Assembly (NCBI RefSeq): GCF_000718325.1
Contig: NZ_JOFV01000018.1
Location: 45,009-109,008, forward strand
DNA length: 64,000 nucleotides
Direction: 5' to 3'
DNA from: Oerskovia turbata
GTDB taxonomy: Bacteria; Actinomycetota; Actinomycetes; Actinomycetales; Cellulomonadaceae
The notes under the pieces were generated by a model. The model did not search any database, was not told where the DNA came from, and was given only the letters and a program-made list of their open reading frames with translations. The translations under genes and the position numbers were made by a program. Shown in pieces: positions 31,737 through 40,455 of this stretch; position 1 is the stretch's first letter; each line of letters begins with the position of its first letter.

Positions 31737-32717
31737 TCAGGCCGGGGCGCGCGTGCGCGACACGAGGACGCGGTGACCCAGCGCGAGCACCGCGACCGCG
31801 ACCGCCGCCGCGCCGACCGTGAAGACGACGCGATCGAGGTCGGCCGCAAGCACCAACTCCTCGCTGCCTGACGTCTGCAGGATCACCGCCGGGGTCAGGA
31901 ACAGCGTGAAGACCCAGTACGGCCGCCGGAGATACGCCCACCCCGCGGCCCCCGTCAGGACGAGCGTCACGACCGACAGCACGACAGGGAACCCGCTCAC
32001 GGAGTGCGCCACGGCCCCCGCGAGCACCGCGCCGGCGAGCGTGCCGCCCACCCTGGCCGCGGTCCGCGAGAGCGTCGCCGCGAAGTACGGCTGGACGACC
32101 ACGAACAGCGTGAGCAGCAGCCACCACGCGTTGGGAGAGTCGGCCCAGCCCATCGCGACGTAGGTCCCACCCCCAGCCAGGACCGCGAGCGCCAGCCCGA
32201 AGTAGGTCGCGGCCCGCTCGGGCACGGGACGGGGACCCGGCAGCCGCATGCCGCGCGTGAGCGCCCCGCCGACCAGCGCCGTCCACAGCCCGCCGAAAGC
32301 GACCCACCCGGCCATGGCCGCCAAGGCGCCCAGCGACGTCGAAGGGCTCACGGTGCCCGTGGGGAGCGTGACGAGCGGACCACCGACGAGCGCGAACGCC
32401 GTCTGCGGACCCACGAACCCGCCGACCCCGTGCCAGCCCCGGACCGCGGAGAAGCCGACGCACGCTCCCAGCACCGCCATGAGGACGGCCCCCGCGAGGG
32501 GCCGGTCGCTCAGCGAGACGCCGACCGCCATGCAGAGGGCCGTGAGCGGCCCTGCGACGAGCGCGGCGCCCCGCCCCACGAGCAGGCCCACACCTGCCGG
32601 GAGCATGCCGAGGTAGACGAGGGTCCCGTCGTTCCTCCACGGCGAGGCCATGAGCGCGACCAGGGGCGCGACGAGCAGCAGGACGAGGACGACCGTGCGA
32701 GGGCTCACGCGCCTCAC
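31737..32717 (-). CDS. FUSC-like integral membrane protein
   Basis: 326 residues with ten or so membrane helices in two groups and a pattern (YFAATLSRTAARVGGTLAGA and VFTLFLTPAVIL) typical of FUSC/aromatic-acid-exporter-like proteins. These are half-size relatives of AaeB and YccS, thought to move hydrophobic acids. Length (about 330) fits single-domain actinobacterial members. GTG start. It converges on the UbiA gene, with 25 bases between, and could serve export of the phenolic product (weak inference). Confidence 0.75.
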   Translation of the reverse strand: MRRVSPRTVVLVLLLVAPLVALMASPWRNDGTLVYLGMLPAGVGLLVGRGAALVAGPLTALCMAVGVSLSDRPLAGAVLMAVLGACVGFSAVRGWHGVGGFVGPQTAFALVGGPLVTLPTGTVSPSTSLGALAAMAGWVAFGGLWTALVGGALTRGMRLPGPRPVPERAATYFGLALAVLAGGGTYVAMGWADSPNAWWLLLTLFVVVQPYFAATLSRTAARVGGTLAGAVLAGAVAHSVSGFPVVLSVVTLVLTGAAGWAYLRRPYWVFTLFLTPAVILQTSGSEELVLAADLDRVVFTVGAAAVAVAVLALGHRVLVSRTRAPA

Positions 32718-32756
32718 GCTAGGTCGGTCCGGGGGATCCGGCTCGACGGGACCGGC

Positions 32757-33860
32757 TCAGTGAGGGACGTCGCCGCCGCAGGCCGGGGTCGCGACCCCGT
32801 CGACGCGCAGCTGGGCGGTCCAGGACCACCCGGCCCCGACGTCTCGGAGGTCGTCCGCGAAGAGCGTGATCGTGCCCGGGCTCGTGGGGGCGGCGCCGAA
32901 CCCGTCGCCGGCCGTGCCGTCCGTGCCGTCCGTGCCGGCCGTGCCGAGCGGCGTCGAGTACTCCAGCCGGGCGTCGTCCGGGCCCGTGAGGACCGCCTCG
33001 AGCGAGACCTCGGAGCCCGCCGGGAGGTCGCCGTCCCAGACGAGCGTGATCTCCGACGGCTCCGCGCCGTCGGTCGGGTAGGGGTGGGTCACCCCGAGAC
33101 GGCTGATCGTGCCCGGCACCGTGGTGCCGAAGGACGCCTCGCTGAGCCGGGCCGGGTCGGGGCGGTCCTCGTGCTCCCACGTCGTGCAGGCCACCGATGA
33201 CACGTAGTTCCCGCCCGTGGTCGTGGTGGGGCCGTAGGCGTACAACAGCCCGGCCACGCACAGGACGGTCGCCGCCGCGGTGACGACCTTCGAACCGCGT
33301 CGTTCCTGCCGGACGAACGGCGCGAGCAACGCGTGGGGCGCGGGCGCGACGGACCTCACGACGACCGTCGACAGGAGGCTGTCCGCGAACGTGCGGTGCT
33401 GCTCGTCCCACAGCGGTCGCAGGTACCCGACGAAGCACAGCGCGTCGAGGAAGTGCGCGAGCCAGCGCAGGACCGTGGTGAGGAACCCGACCGGTCGGCC
33501 CGAGTCCCGGTTGACGACGACGATCCCCGCAGCCCGCTTGCCGGGCGTCGCGCCCGTGTACGCCTGGAGCAGGACCATCGTGAGCACCGCGCCGATCATC
33601 CACGCGCTCTCGGACCAGGTCACTCCCTCGAACGCCGTGCCCGTGCTGCCGTTGTTGTCCAGACCCGGGAGCGCGCTCGGCGCCACACCCGGACCGACGA
33701 CCACGAACATGAGCGCGGCCAGGATCGAGTTGTCGAGCACGAACGCCCCGGCGCGGCGTAGCCAGCTCGCGTAGGGGCCGAGCAGCGGGGGGTCGTCGAG
33801 AGCCGGCAGGGTGTACGAGTCGTGGTGCGGCACGTTCGGCGCCGTCGCGGTGTCCCCCAT
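32757..33860 (-). CDS. RDD-family membrane protein
   Basis: 367 residues. Residues 25-165 form an RDD domain with Arg-Ala-Gly-Ala-Phe (WLRRAGAFVLDNSILAALMF), three to four membrane helices and GATPGKRAAGIVVVNRDSGR. A further helix near residue 200 is followed by an exported-looking domain of about 150 residues containing a Thr/Asp/Gly tandem (TDGTDGTAGDG) and two cysteines. Function of RDD proteins is mostly unknown, with some acting in ion exchange. GTG-free start: ATG at 33860. It follows the 717-residue gene on the same strand. Confidence 0.78.
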   Translation of the reverse strand: MGDTATAPNVPHHDSYTLPALDDPPLLGPYASWLRRAGAFVLDNSILAALMFVVVGPGVAPSALPGLDNNGSTGTAFEGVTWSESAWMIGAVLTMVLLQAYTGATPGKRAAGIVVVNRDSGRPVGFLTTVLRWLAHFLDALCFVGYLRPLWDEQHRTFADSLLSTVVVRSVAPAPHALLAPFVRQERRGSKVVTAAATVLCVAGLLYAYGPTTTTGGNYVSSVACTTWEHEDRPDPARLSEASFGTTVPGTISRLGVTHPYPTDGAEPSEITLVWDGDLPAGSEVSLEAVLTGPDDARLEYSTPLGTAGTDGTDGTAGDGFGAAPTSPGTITLFADDLRDVGAGWSWTAQLRVDGVATPACGGDVPH

Positions 33861-33877
33861 GGGACGAGGGTCCCAGA

Positions 33878-36031
33878 TCACCGGACGGATGTCACCGGCC
33901 TGCCGCCGCACCTGCTGAGCCTGCCGAGAAGTGAGCTGGCGCCCCTGATCCGGGCGATCCAGGGGCGCCTGCTCGCTGCTCGGCGGGCGCGGACCGGCCG
34001 ACACGTCGACGGGTCGGTCGGCGCGGAGAGCAGCCGGGCGAAGAACGGGTCGTGGCGTGCGGCCTGGGTGTAGGCCTTCGGTGCCTTGGCGAACGCACGG
34101 TCGAGCCACTCCTGCACCTGGTCGACCACCTCTTGCATCGTGGGATCCGGGCAGGGTGCGCCGACGTCCGGCGCACGGGTGGACGCGATGCAGGCGATGC
34201 CGTAGTCGACCCACACCGGCAGGACGTCCGGGAAGGCCGACGCCCACTCCTGGTCGATCTCGACGAGGTTCTTCTTGAGCTCGTCGAGGAACGCGGTCGG
34301 ACCCGGGTCGAGGTGGCCCCGCTCCATGAGGTCCACATGGCGCCGCACGTCGTGCGCGGTGTCGCGGATCGCGGTCCATCGCCCGCGCGACGGGGTGGTG
34401 CTCAGGAGGTCCTCGGTGGCGGCCCGCGTGGACTTCAACGCCTTGCGCAACCGCTTCCTGACCTCGACCGGCTCCCCGAGCGTGCTCGTGCTGTCGACGG
34501 CGCCCCAGTTGAGCAGACTGATCACCCGGTTGTAGCGGGCCCGCATGATCGTGGCGCGGCACCGGACGGCCTCGCGTCGCCAGCGGTCCCGCGCTGCGGG
34601 AAGGACGTGTGACTCCAGGGTCCCGTTCGTCGTGAGCCGTCGTACCGCCGCCTCCTCGACGGCGCGGAGCGTCGAGAGACGCTGCCTCCAGTCCACCGGC
34701 ACGACGGCGGGCGCGTCGTCGGGGCGGGACAGGTCGAGGACCGCGAGGTTGAGCCACGCCGCGAGCATCTCGGGGTCGGCCGAACGGGACCGGAGCAGCG
34801 CCCGACGAGCTGCGCCCCGGTCGCCCGCGGCGTGGTGCACCCCGGAGTCGGCGAAGCGCAGGACGGCGTCCTCCGACGCCGTGCCGAGGACGGCCGCGCG
34901 GTCGCGCTCCTTGGTCGTCTGGAAGGCGATCCAGGCGGCCGCCTGGGGCAACAGGTCCAGGTAGGTCTTCCGGTCCACAGGGGCCGCATCGTCCAAGGGA
35001 CGGAGCGTGCGGATCTTCAGGGGCCTGCCGGACCGCTTCCTGATCGACACCGTGACACCGACCTTCCCGCCCTCGTCGTGCAGGAGGGTCGAGACGTGCC
35101 GCACCCGCAGACGGCGGAACCACGTCCAGAACTTCACGACGGCTGTGAACCCCGACGGCATCCCGTCGATGTCCGGCAGCGCGAGATCGGTGTCCGGCCC
35201 CGTCGACAGCCGCATGCCCGGTGTCGAGTCGACGAGGTCGTCGAGTCGACGGGGGAGCAGCTCGGCCCACGCGTCGGCGACTCCGTCGGCCTTGCCCGCG
35301 GTCACGGCCTGGGCGGGGGGCACGAGCTGGTAGGGCGGGCGCCGGAGCCAGGTCCAGAGCACGAGGTAGACGACGGCGGCCGCGGCGGCGAACCAGGCTC
35401 CGACCGTGAGCCACGTCTTGCCCTCCTCGTCCCACCAGTCCACGACGGTCTCCGGAGGGCTCGGGGCCAGCAGGTCCTGCAGGGCCTGGTCGAGCTGCTC
35501 CGGGTCCACCTCGCCGTCCGTGACCGCCGTGACGAGCAGCTCCTGAGCCGCGGCGCGGTACCCCAGGGCGACCAGCCGGGCGGCGACCTCGGCGGCGTCG
35601 GCCTGCGGGGCCTCGGATCCCGGGTCCGACGACAACCCGTCGAACGCTGCGGTCAGCCCCAGGTCGAGCGCGAGCGCCTGGGCATAGGCGGTGTCGGCCG
35701 CACCGCGGAGCTCGGAGGCCGCGTCGGTGCCGGCACCGACGCGTGCCGCCTCGGCATCCAGGCCCTGCGCCCGACGCAGGTGCACCGCAGCCTCGGCCAC
35801 CGATTCCTCGGCTTCACCCAGGACGGTGGCGTCGCACGGGGCCTCACCCGCGGCCTCGACCTGGGCCGCGGCGACCAGTGCTGCGCTCGGGCGGTGGGAG
35901 ACAGCGAGCTCGATCACGTCCTCGCACGAGGGCGGTGGCTCGTCGACGGTCGCCTGGGCGCTCGCGGCGAGCGGGAGCATGGCGCCCAGGGCAAGGGCGC
36001 CGAGGAGCGGGAGAGCTGATCGAGCACGCAT
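33878..36031 (-). CDS. Large membrane-anchored protein of unknown function
   Basis: 717 residues. A signal peptide (LLGALALGAMLPLAASAQA) begins an external Ala/Glu-rich helical domain of about 175 residues; one membrane helix follows (residues 207-229); the remaining 480 residues are cytoplasmic, with helical repeats that resemble tetratricopeptide units (DRGAARRALLRSRSADPEML, then AAWLNLAVLDLSRPDDAP). I do not recognise a family. The natural end is probably near DPFFARLLSAP; the last about 35 residues are encoded largely by the palindromic repeat at 33923-33984. GAGG precedes the ATG at 36031. Confidence 0.7.
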   Translation of the reverse strand: MRARSALPLLGALALGAMLPLAASAQATVDEPPPSCEDVIELAVSHRPSAALVAAAQVEAAGEAPCDATVLGEAEESVAEAAVHLRRAQGLDAEAARVGAGTDAASELRGAADTAYAQALALDLGLTAAFDGLSSDPGSEAPQADAAEVAARLVALGYRAAAQELLVTAVTDGEVDPEQLDQALQDLLAPSPPETVVDWWDEEGKTWLTVGAWFAAAAAVVYLVLWTWLRRPPYQLVPPAQAVTAGKADGVADAWAELLPRRLDDLVDSTPGMRLSTGPDTDLALPDIDGMPSGFTAVVKFWTWFRRLRVRHVSTLLHDEGGKVGVTVSIRKRSGRPLKIRTLRPLDDAAPVDRKTYLDLLPQAAAWIAFQTTKERDRAAVLGTASEDAVLRFADSGVHHAAGDRGAARRALLRSRSADPEMLAAWLNLAVLDLSRPDDAPAVVPVDWRQRLSTLRAVEEAAVRRLTTNGTLESHVLPAARDRWRREAVRCRATIMRARYNRVISLLNWGAVDSTSTLGEPVEVRKRLRKALKSTRAATEDLLSTTPSRGRWTAIRDTAHDVRRHVDLMERGHLDPGPTAFLDELKKNLVEIDQEWASAFPDVLPVWVDYGIACIASTRAPDVGAPCPDPTMQEVVDQVQEWLDRAFAKAPKAYTQAARHDPFFARLLSAPTDPSTCRPVRARRAASRRPWIARIRGASSLLGRLSRCGGRPVTSVR
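33923..33984. repeat. 62-bp palindromic element, copy 2
   Basis: Same length as the element at 22104-22165 and aligned without gaps, with about 49 of 62 bases identical. The arms differ by paired changes (GATG/CATC in copy 1, GGCG/CGCC in copy 2), so the hairpin is conserved more than the sequence. Here it lies within the 3' end of a coding frame on the minus strand. Confidence 0.7.
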
Positions 36032-36179
36032 GTCGGCCACCTCGTCGTGGTTGCGCCGCGCCGTCGCCCGGCGGACCTGCTGAACCTGCCCCTGCACGGA
36101 GAGAGGTCGGCCAGGTGGTGGACGTGGCAGCACGGCGGCGCACGAGCGGGTGAATTCTGCGGCTGCTGCTCGGTGGCGG

Positions 36180-37517
36180 TCACCGCAGCGGGTCGAACCC
36201 CCGGATCTCCGGCGGCACCGTCCCGGTCACGATCTGCTCGGCGAGCAGCCGCCCGGTCGCGGGGCCGAGCACGATGCCCCACATCCCGTGCCCGCCCGCG
36301 ACGTAGACGCCGGGTGCCCGGGTCGCCCCGACGAGCGGCAGCCCGTCGGGGGTCACGGGCCGGGAACCGACCCACTCGTCGTGCCGGTCGTCGAGGTCGA
36401 CGCCCTGGAACAGGTCGCGCACCGACGCGAGGATCGCCTCGATGCGCCGCGGCTGGAACGGCTCGTCGGGGCCGCGGAACTCCATGGTCCCCGCGATGCG
36501 GAACCGTCCTTGGTAGGGCGTGCACGCGACGCGGCGCGAGGGCAGGTAGATCGGCTGCTCGACGGGCAGGTCGGTCTTCACGGTGAACGAGTAGCCGCGC
36601 CCGGCCTGGACGAGGGTGCGCACGCCGAGCGGCCTGGCCAGCCCGGGGAGCCACGCGCCGGTCGCGAGGACCGCGACGTCGGCGACCACGGGGGCCTGCC
36701 CGGCGACGAGCACCTGCACGCCGCGTCCTTCCTGTGCGCGCAGGCCCGTGACGGTCGCGCCGGTCACGATGCTCCCGCCGCGCGCACGGACCGCGTCGCC
36801 GAGCGCGCCGACGAACGGTCCCGGCTCGATGAACCGTTGGCCCTCGAGCGCGTAGACGGCGCGCACGCGGTCGGTGAGCTGGGGAGGCCGCCCGACGGTG
36901 TCGCGCGGTGCGGGAGCCATGCCCGCGCCCGGGTGCGACGAGGCAGAGGGGTGAGCGGCGCCGTCGGGCCGGTCGATGCGGTGCAGCGGGACCACCTGCC
37001 CCGCGGCCTCGACCTGGGCGATCTCGTGGAGGAACGGGGCCGCCTGCTTCTCGTCCTCGAAGCCGATGACGAACGGGCCGGGGGTCGAGCGGGCAGCGAC
37101 GCCGTGCGCGGCGAGCTCGTCGAACGCGTCGTGCGCGAGCCGGTCGATCGGGGTGAGCGCCGCCATGGCGCGGTCCCACGCACGCCGGGTCGCGTGCGTC
37201 GCGAACCGGGCGAGGAAGGACCACAGGCGCGGGTCGAGCCGCGCGGGGACGTGCAGGGGCGCGGCCGGGTCGAGCAGCGCTTTGGGGGCGTAGGTCCAGA
37301 GCGTGGGGTCGGCGAGGGGCATGGCCATGCCGGGCGTGAGCCAGCCGGCGTTGCCCCACGAGGATCCTGCGGCGACGCCCTCGCGGTCGAGGACCGTGAC
37401 CTCGACGCCGCGGCGCTGCAGGTGCCAGGCGGTCGCGAGACCCACCATTCCTGCGCCGACGACGACCGCCGTGCGGGGGGCGGGGGAACCAGGGGTGGTG
37501 CGTGACGGGGTGGTCAT
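36180..37517 (-). CDS. dadA: D-amino-acid dehydrogenase-like FAD oxidoreductase
   Basis: 445 residues of the DadA/DAO branch. FAD motif AVVVGAGMVGLATAWHLQRRG near residue 18, SSWGNAGWLTPG, a substrate domain with SRRVACTPYQGRFRIAGTME, and the C-terminal GGHGMWGIVLGPATGRLLAE. DadA oxidises D-amino acids at the membrane and passes electrons to quinones. A Pro/Ser/Ala insertion (RPDGAAHPSASSHPGAG) contains the dispersed 16-mer. AAAGGAG precedes the ATG at 37517. It is divergent from an Lrp regulator, the usual dad arrangement. Confidence 0.85.
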   Translation of the reverse strand: MTTPSRTTPGSPAPRTAVVVGAGMVGLATAWHLQRRGVEVTVLDREGVAAGSSWGNAGWLTPGMAMPLADPTLWTYAPKALLDPAAPLHVPARLDPRLWSFLARFATHATRRAWDRAMAALTPIDRLAHDAFDELAAHGVAARSTPGPFVIGFEDEKQAAPFLHEIAQVEAAGQVVPLHRIDRPDGAAHPSASSHPGAGMAPAPRDTVGRPPQLTDRVRAVYALEGQRFIEPGPFVGALGDAVRARGGSIVTGATVTGLRAQEGRGVQVLVAGQAPVVADVAVLATGAWLPGLARPLGVRTLVQAGRGYSFTVKTDLPVEQPIYLPSRRVACTPYQGRFRIAGTMEFRGPDEPFQPRRIEAILASVRDLFQGVDLDDRHDEWVGSRPVTPDGLPLVGATRAPGVYVAGGHGMWGIVLGPATGRLLAEQIVTGTVPPEIRGFDPLR

Positions 37518-37707
37518 CGGGGGCTCCTTTGCCCTGAGACGTTGTCGACCCGGCCTCGAGGATGCTGAGGCCGGGTCGTGGGAGACGGGTTGCGCCTCAG
37601 CACAATGGTGGAGGGATCTTCGGTAGGGTTCAAGCAGGCTGGCCGGTTCTTCGGTGGATGCGTGCCTGACCGAACGATCTTCTTCCGGGTGATGAGAGTG
37701 GGGGACC

Positions 37708-38190
37708 ATGCCGAACGATCTTCGGGCCGGTTCGACGCAGGTCCAGGTGGCCGTGCTCGACGAGACCGACCGCCGCATCCTCGCCGTCCTCGACGCGGAC
37801 GCGCGGGCCACCAACAAGGCCGTCGCGGACGCCGTCGGGATCGCACCCTCGACGTGCCACACGCGCATCCGCTCGCTCCAGGAACGCGGAGTCATCCAAG
37901 GCTTCCGCACCGAGATCGACCCGGCGGCCATGGGGCGCAGCCTCCAGGCGCTCATCGCGGTCCGGCTGCACTCGCACGCCCGGTCGGGCCTCACGGCGTT
38001 CCGCGACTACCTCGCGGGGCTGCCCAACGTCGAGGGCATCTACTTCGTGACGGGCGACCGGGACTTCATGGTGCACGTCGCGGTGCGCGACTCGACCGTG
38101 CTGCGGGACCTGGTCGCGAGCACGCTCAGCGTCCGCCCCGAGGTCGCGGGCACGAGCACGACGCTGATCTTCGACTACCTGCGGCCGTGA
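37708..38190 (+). CDS. Lrp/AsnC-family regulator
   Basis: 160 residues. The helix-turn-helix (RRILAVLDADARATNKAVAD, then AVGIAPSTCHTRIRSLQERG) is followed by a RAM (AsnC ligand-binding) domain with GIYFVTGDRDFMVHVAVRD. It is divergent from the dadA-like gene with about 190 bases between, so amino-acid-dependent control of that gene is likely. A long hairpin follows the stop. Confidence 0.92.
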   Translation: MPNDLRAGSTQVQVAVLDETDRRILAVLDADARATNKAVADAVGIAPSTCHTRIRSLQERGVIQGFRTEIDPAAMGRSLQALIAVRLHSHARSGLTAFRDYLAGLPNVEGIYFVTGDRDFMVHVAVRDSTVLRDLVASTLSVRPEVAGTSTTLIFDYLRP

Positions 38191-38206
38191 GCGAGCCCGC
38201 CCACCG

Positions 38207-38254
38207 GGTTGTCAGAACGAGCGTGGTCTCCAGGTCACGCTCGTTCTGACAACC
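38207..38254. terminator. Long palindrome between convergent genes
   Basis: Perfect 19-bp arms (38207-38225 GGTTGTCAGAACGAGCGTG and 38236-38254) around a 10-base loop, placed 16 bases after the Lrp stop and 19 bases before the convergent epimerase stop. Confidence 0.7.
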
Positions 38255-38273
38255 GGCCCGGGCCGAGCGAGAC

Positions 38274-39275
38274 TCACCCCGCGAGCGCCCGCGCCTCCTT
38301 GGCCGGGTCGAGACCCACCCGGGGGCGGTCGTCGCGCTGGGGAGCGGCGCCGTCGGGCAGGGTGCCCAGCCAGGCCCACGTGTCCGCGACCGTCTCCTCG
38401 ACGGGCCGGTTGCGCAGGCCCGCCTCGACCGCGCGCGACACGTCGCCGCGGTGCAGGGTGTCGTGCAGCTCGCCCGGGGGGAGCCACACGGGCAGCTCGG
38501 TCCATGGCGCGATGCCCGCGGCCTCGATCACGTCGGGCGCGGTCCAGCGCAGCTCGGCGTCGGAGCCGGTCGCGGCCACGCACGCGTCGAGCAGCTCGCC
38601 CATGGTCGCGTGGCCGCTCGGGCTGACGACGTTGAACGGCCCGCTCAGGCCCTGCTCGGTCGCGTCGAGCACGAACGCGGCGAGGTCGCGCGCGTCGACG
38701 TACTGCAGGGGCAGCTCGCGCGGCCCCGGGGCGAGGACGGTGCCGCCGCGGGCGATCCGCCGCAACCACCAGGGCAGGCGCCCGACGTTCTCCCGCGGCC
38801 CCAGGATCAGTCCCGCCCGGGCGAGGATCGCGCGGTGCCCGAAAGCGTCCTCGACGGCCAGCTCGCCGCCGCGCTTGGCGCGCGCGTAGTCGACGTCGGC
38901 GCCGTCGTCGGGCGACGCCTCCACGAGGGGAGCGCCCGCGCCCGCGCCCGCCTCGGTCGGGTAGGTGTACACCGACCGGCTCGACACGTACACGTACCGG
39001 CCCACTCGGTCGTCGAGCAGGCGCGTGGCGTCGCGCACCGCGCTCGGGGCCCCCGACCACGTGTCGACCGCGACGTCCCACTCGCCGTCCGCGAGGGCGT
39101 CCAGACCCCCGACGGCGGTGCGGTCGCCGTGCCGGACGCGCACCCCGTGCGGGGCCTCGCGCGTGCCCCGGTGGAAGATGGTGACGTCCCAGCCACGGGC
39201 CAGGGCGTCGTCGACGACCGCCCGACCCACGAACTCCGTCCCGCCCAGCACCAGCAACCGCGTCCCGTCCGTCAT
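38274..39275 (-). CDS. NAD-dependent epimerase/dehydratase-like protein
   Basis: 333 residues of the extended SDR class. [19 protein letters not shown] is the N-terminal dinucleotide site with G-x-x-[16 protein letters not shown] and a YARAKRGGE segment carry the Tyr-x3-Lys catalytic pair; [15 protein letters not shown] is the typical later motif. Reductase or isomerase of unknown substrate. A PDGAAPQ stretch near the end is encoded by the dispersed 16-mer. CACAGT lies seven bases before the ATG. Confidence 0.85.
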   Translation of the reverse strand: MTDGTRLLVLGGTEFVGRAVVDDALARGWDVTIFHRGTREAPHGVRVRHGDRTAVGGLDALADGEWDVAVDTWSGAPSAVRDATRLLDDRVGRYVYVSSRSVYTYPTEAGAGAGAPLVEASPDDGADVDYARAKRGGELAVEDAFGHRAILARAGLILGPRENVGRLPWWLRRIARGGTVLAPGPRELPLQYVDARDLAAFVLDATEQGLSGPFNVVSPSGHATMGELLDACVAATGSDAELRWTAPDVIEAAGIAPWTELPVWLPPGELHDTLHRGDVSRAVEAGLRNRPVEETVADTWAWLGTLPDGAAPQRDDRPRVGLDPAKEARALAG

Positions 39276-39419
39276 ACCCACGACTGTGCCCGCTGGGGAG
39301 GATTTGCGACAGCGGGCCGGCGATCCTTCAGGGCTGCGGTCCCAGGTCTCGCCCGTGCGCCGGCGAGGGGGCCGTGCGCGAGGATGGGCCGGTCCGTGCA
39401 CCGTCCCGAGGAGACCACC

Positions 39420-39755
39420 GTGACCGTCCTGCGCTCGATCCTGCTCTTCGGGGCCGCGGCCCTCTTCGAGATCGGTGGTGCGTGGCTGATCTGGCAGGGG
39501 GTGCGCGAGCACAAGGGGTGGGTGTGGATCGGGGCGGGGGTCGTGGCGCTCGGGCTGTACGGCTTCTTCGCGACGCTCCAGCCCGACGCGAGCTTCGGGC
39601 GGATCCTGGCGGCGTACGGGGGAGTGTTCGTCGCGGGCTCGCTCGTGTGGGGCATGGCCGTCGACGGCTTCCGGCCGGACCGTTGGGACGTGCTCGGCGC
39701 GCTGCTGTGCCTCGTGGGCGTCGCGGTCATCATGTACGCCCCGCGTCCGCAGTGA
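39420..39755 (+). CDS. YnfA-family small membrane protein
   Basis: 111 residues with four membrane helices and the UPF0060/YnfA pattern: [57 protein letters not shown] and [20 protein letters not shown]. The fold is like small multidrug resistance proteins, but the function is unclear. GTG start with GAGGAG at good distance. Confidence 0.93.
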   Translation: MTVLRSILLFGAAALFEIGGAWLIWQGVREHKGWVWIGAGVVALGLYGFFATLQPDASFGRILAAYGGVFVAGSLVWGMAVDGFRPDRWDVLGALLCLVGVAVIMYAPRPQ

Positions 39756-39802
39756 GCGAAATGTCCTCGACGTCCAGGTCGTCCTTCGACAGGATGTCGG
39801 CC

Positions 39803-40354
39803 ATGACCACGAGCACCGCGCGTCCTTCGTCCACCAGCGCCGACGGTTCCACCGGCGCCGACGGGGGCGAGGCGGGCGCGCTCGCCGTCCGCCCCTTCGC
39901 GGCCGAGGACTACTCCTGGCTGCAGGTCTGGTACGAGGACCCGGTCCTCGACGAGGAGCTCGGCCCGCTCGACGACGAGTGGCTCGCGTACGTCCTCGCG
40001 GACGAGACGGGGGAGCAGCTCGTCGTCCTCGCCGACGGTGCGCCCGTCGCGGTGGTCGGGATCGTGTGGGCGAACGGGGAGAACACGGCGCACGCCGTCA
40101 CCGACATCGCCGTCGACCCGGCGCGCCGCGGGTCGGGCCTCGGGCGTACGGCGGTGGACCAGGTCGTGGCTCACGTCGAGCGCGAGGCCCCCGACGGCTG
40201 GGTCGCGTTCGTCGACCGGGAGAATCTCGCCGCGTTCGCGTTCTTCTCGGCCCTGGGCTGGGAGCACACGGCCGAGCCGGATCCCGAGGACGAGGACGGC
40301 ATGCACACGTTCGCGCGGCGCCCCTGGTCGGAGGTGCGGGGAGGTGTGGCGTGA
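39803..40354 (+). CDS. GNAT-family acetyltransferase
   Basis: 183 residues. A Ser/Thr-rich head of about 28 residues is followed by a GNAT fold with motif A (VTDIAVDPARRGSGLGRTAV, the acetyl-CoA pyrophosphate loop) and motif B (AAFAFFSALGWEHTAEPDP). The substrate is unknown. Three ATGs lie close together (39794 and 39803 in frame); the third is chosen for spacing, with low certainty. Confidence 0.82.
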   Translation: MTTSTARPSSTSADGSTGADGGEAGALAVRPFAAEDYSWLQVWYEDPVLDEELGPLDDEWLAYVLADETGEQLVVLADGAPVAVVGIVWANGENTAHAVTDIAVDPARRGSGLGRTAVDQVVAHVEREAPDGWVAFVDRENLAAFAFFSALGWEHTAEPDPEDEDGMHTFARRPWSEVRGGVA

Positions 40355-40408
40355 CCCACGCCACCCCCAGGTCCGGGGAATAACCCCGGGGCCCTCCCGG
40401 TTCTCCTC

Positions 40409-40434
40409 CAAGTACATGCAAATGCATCAACTTG
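40409..40434. promoter_or_regulatory. MarR-type operator upstream of luciferase-like gene
   Basis: A 26-bp palindrome CAAGT-N2-ATGCA-N2-TGCAT-N2-ACTTG, with all ten outer and inner arm pairs matched. It lies 22 bases before the LLM monooxygenase ATG in a locally AT-rich stretch. The form suits a MarR- or similar winged-helix repressor, which is not encoded nearby. Confidence 0.6.
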
Positions 40435-40455
40435 TAGGACGAGGGAGCAACCCCC

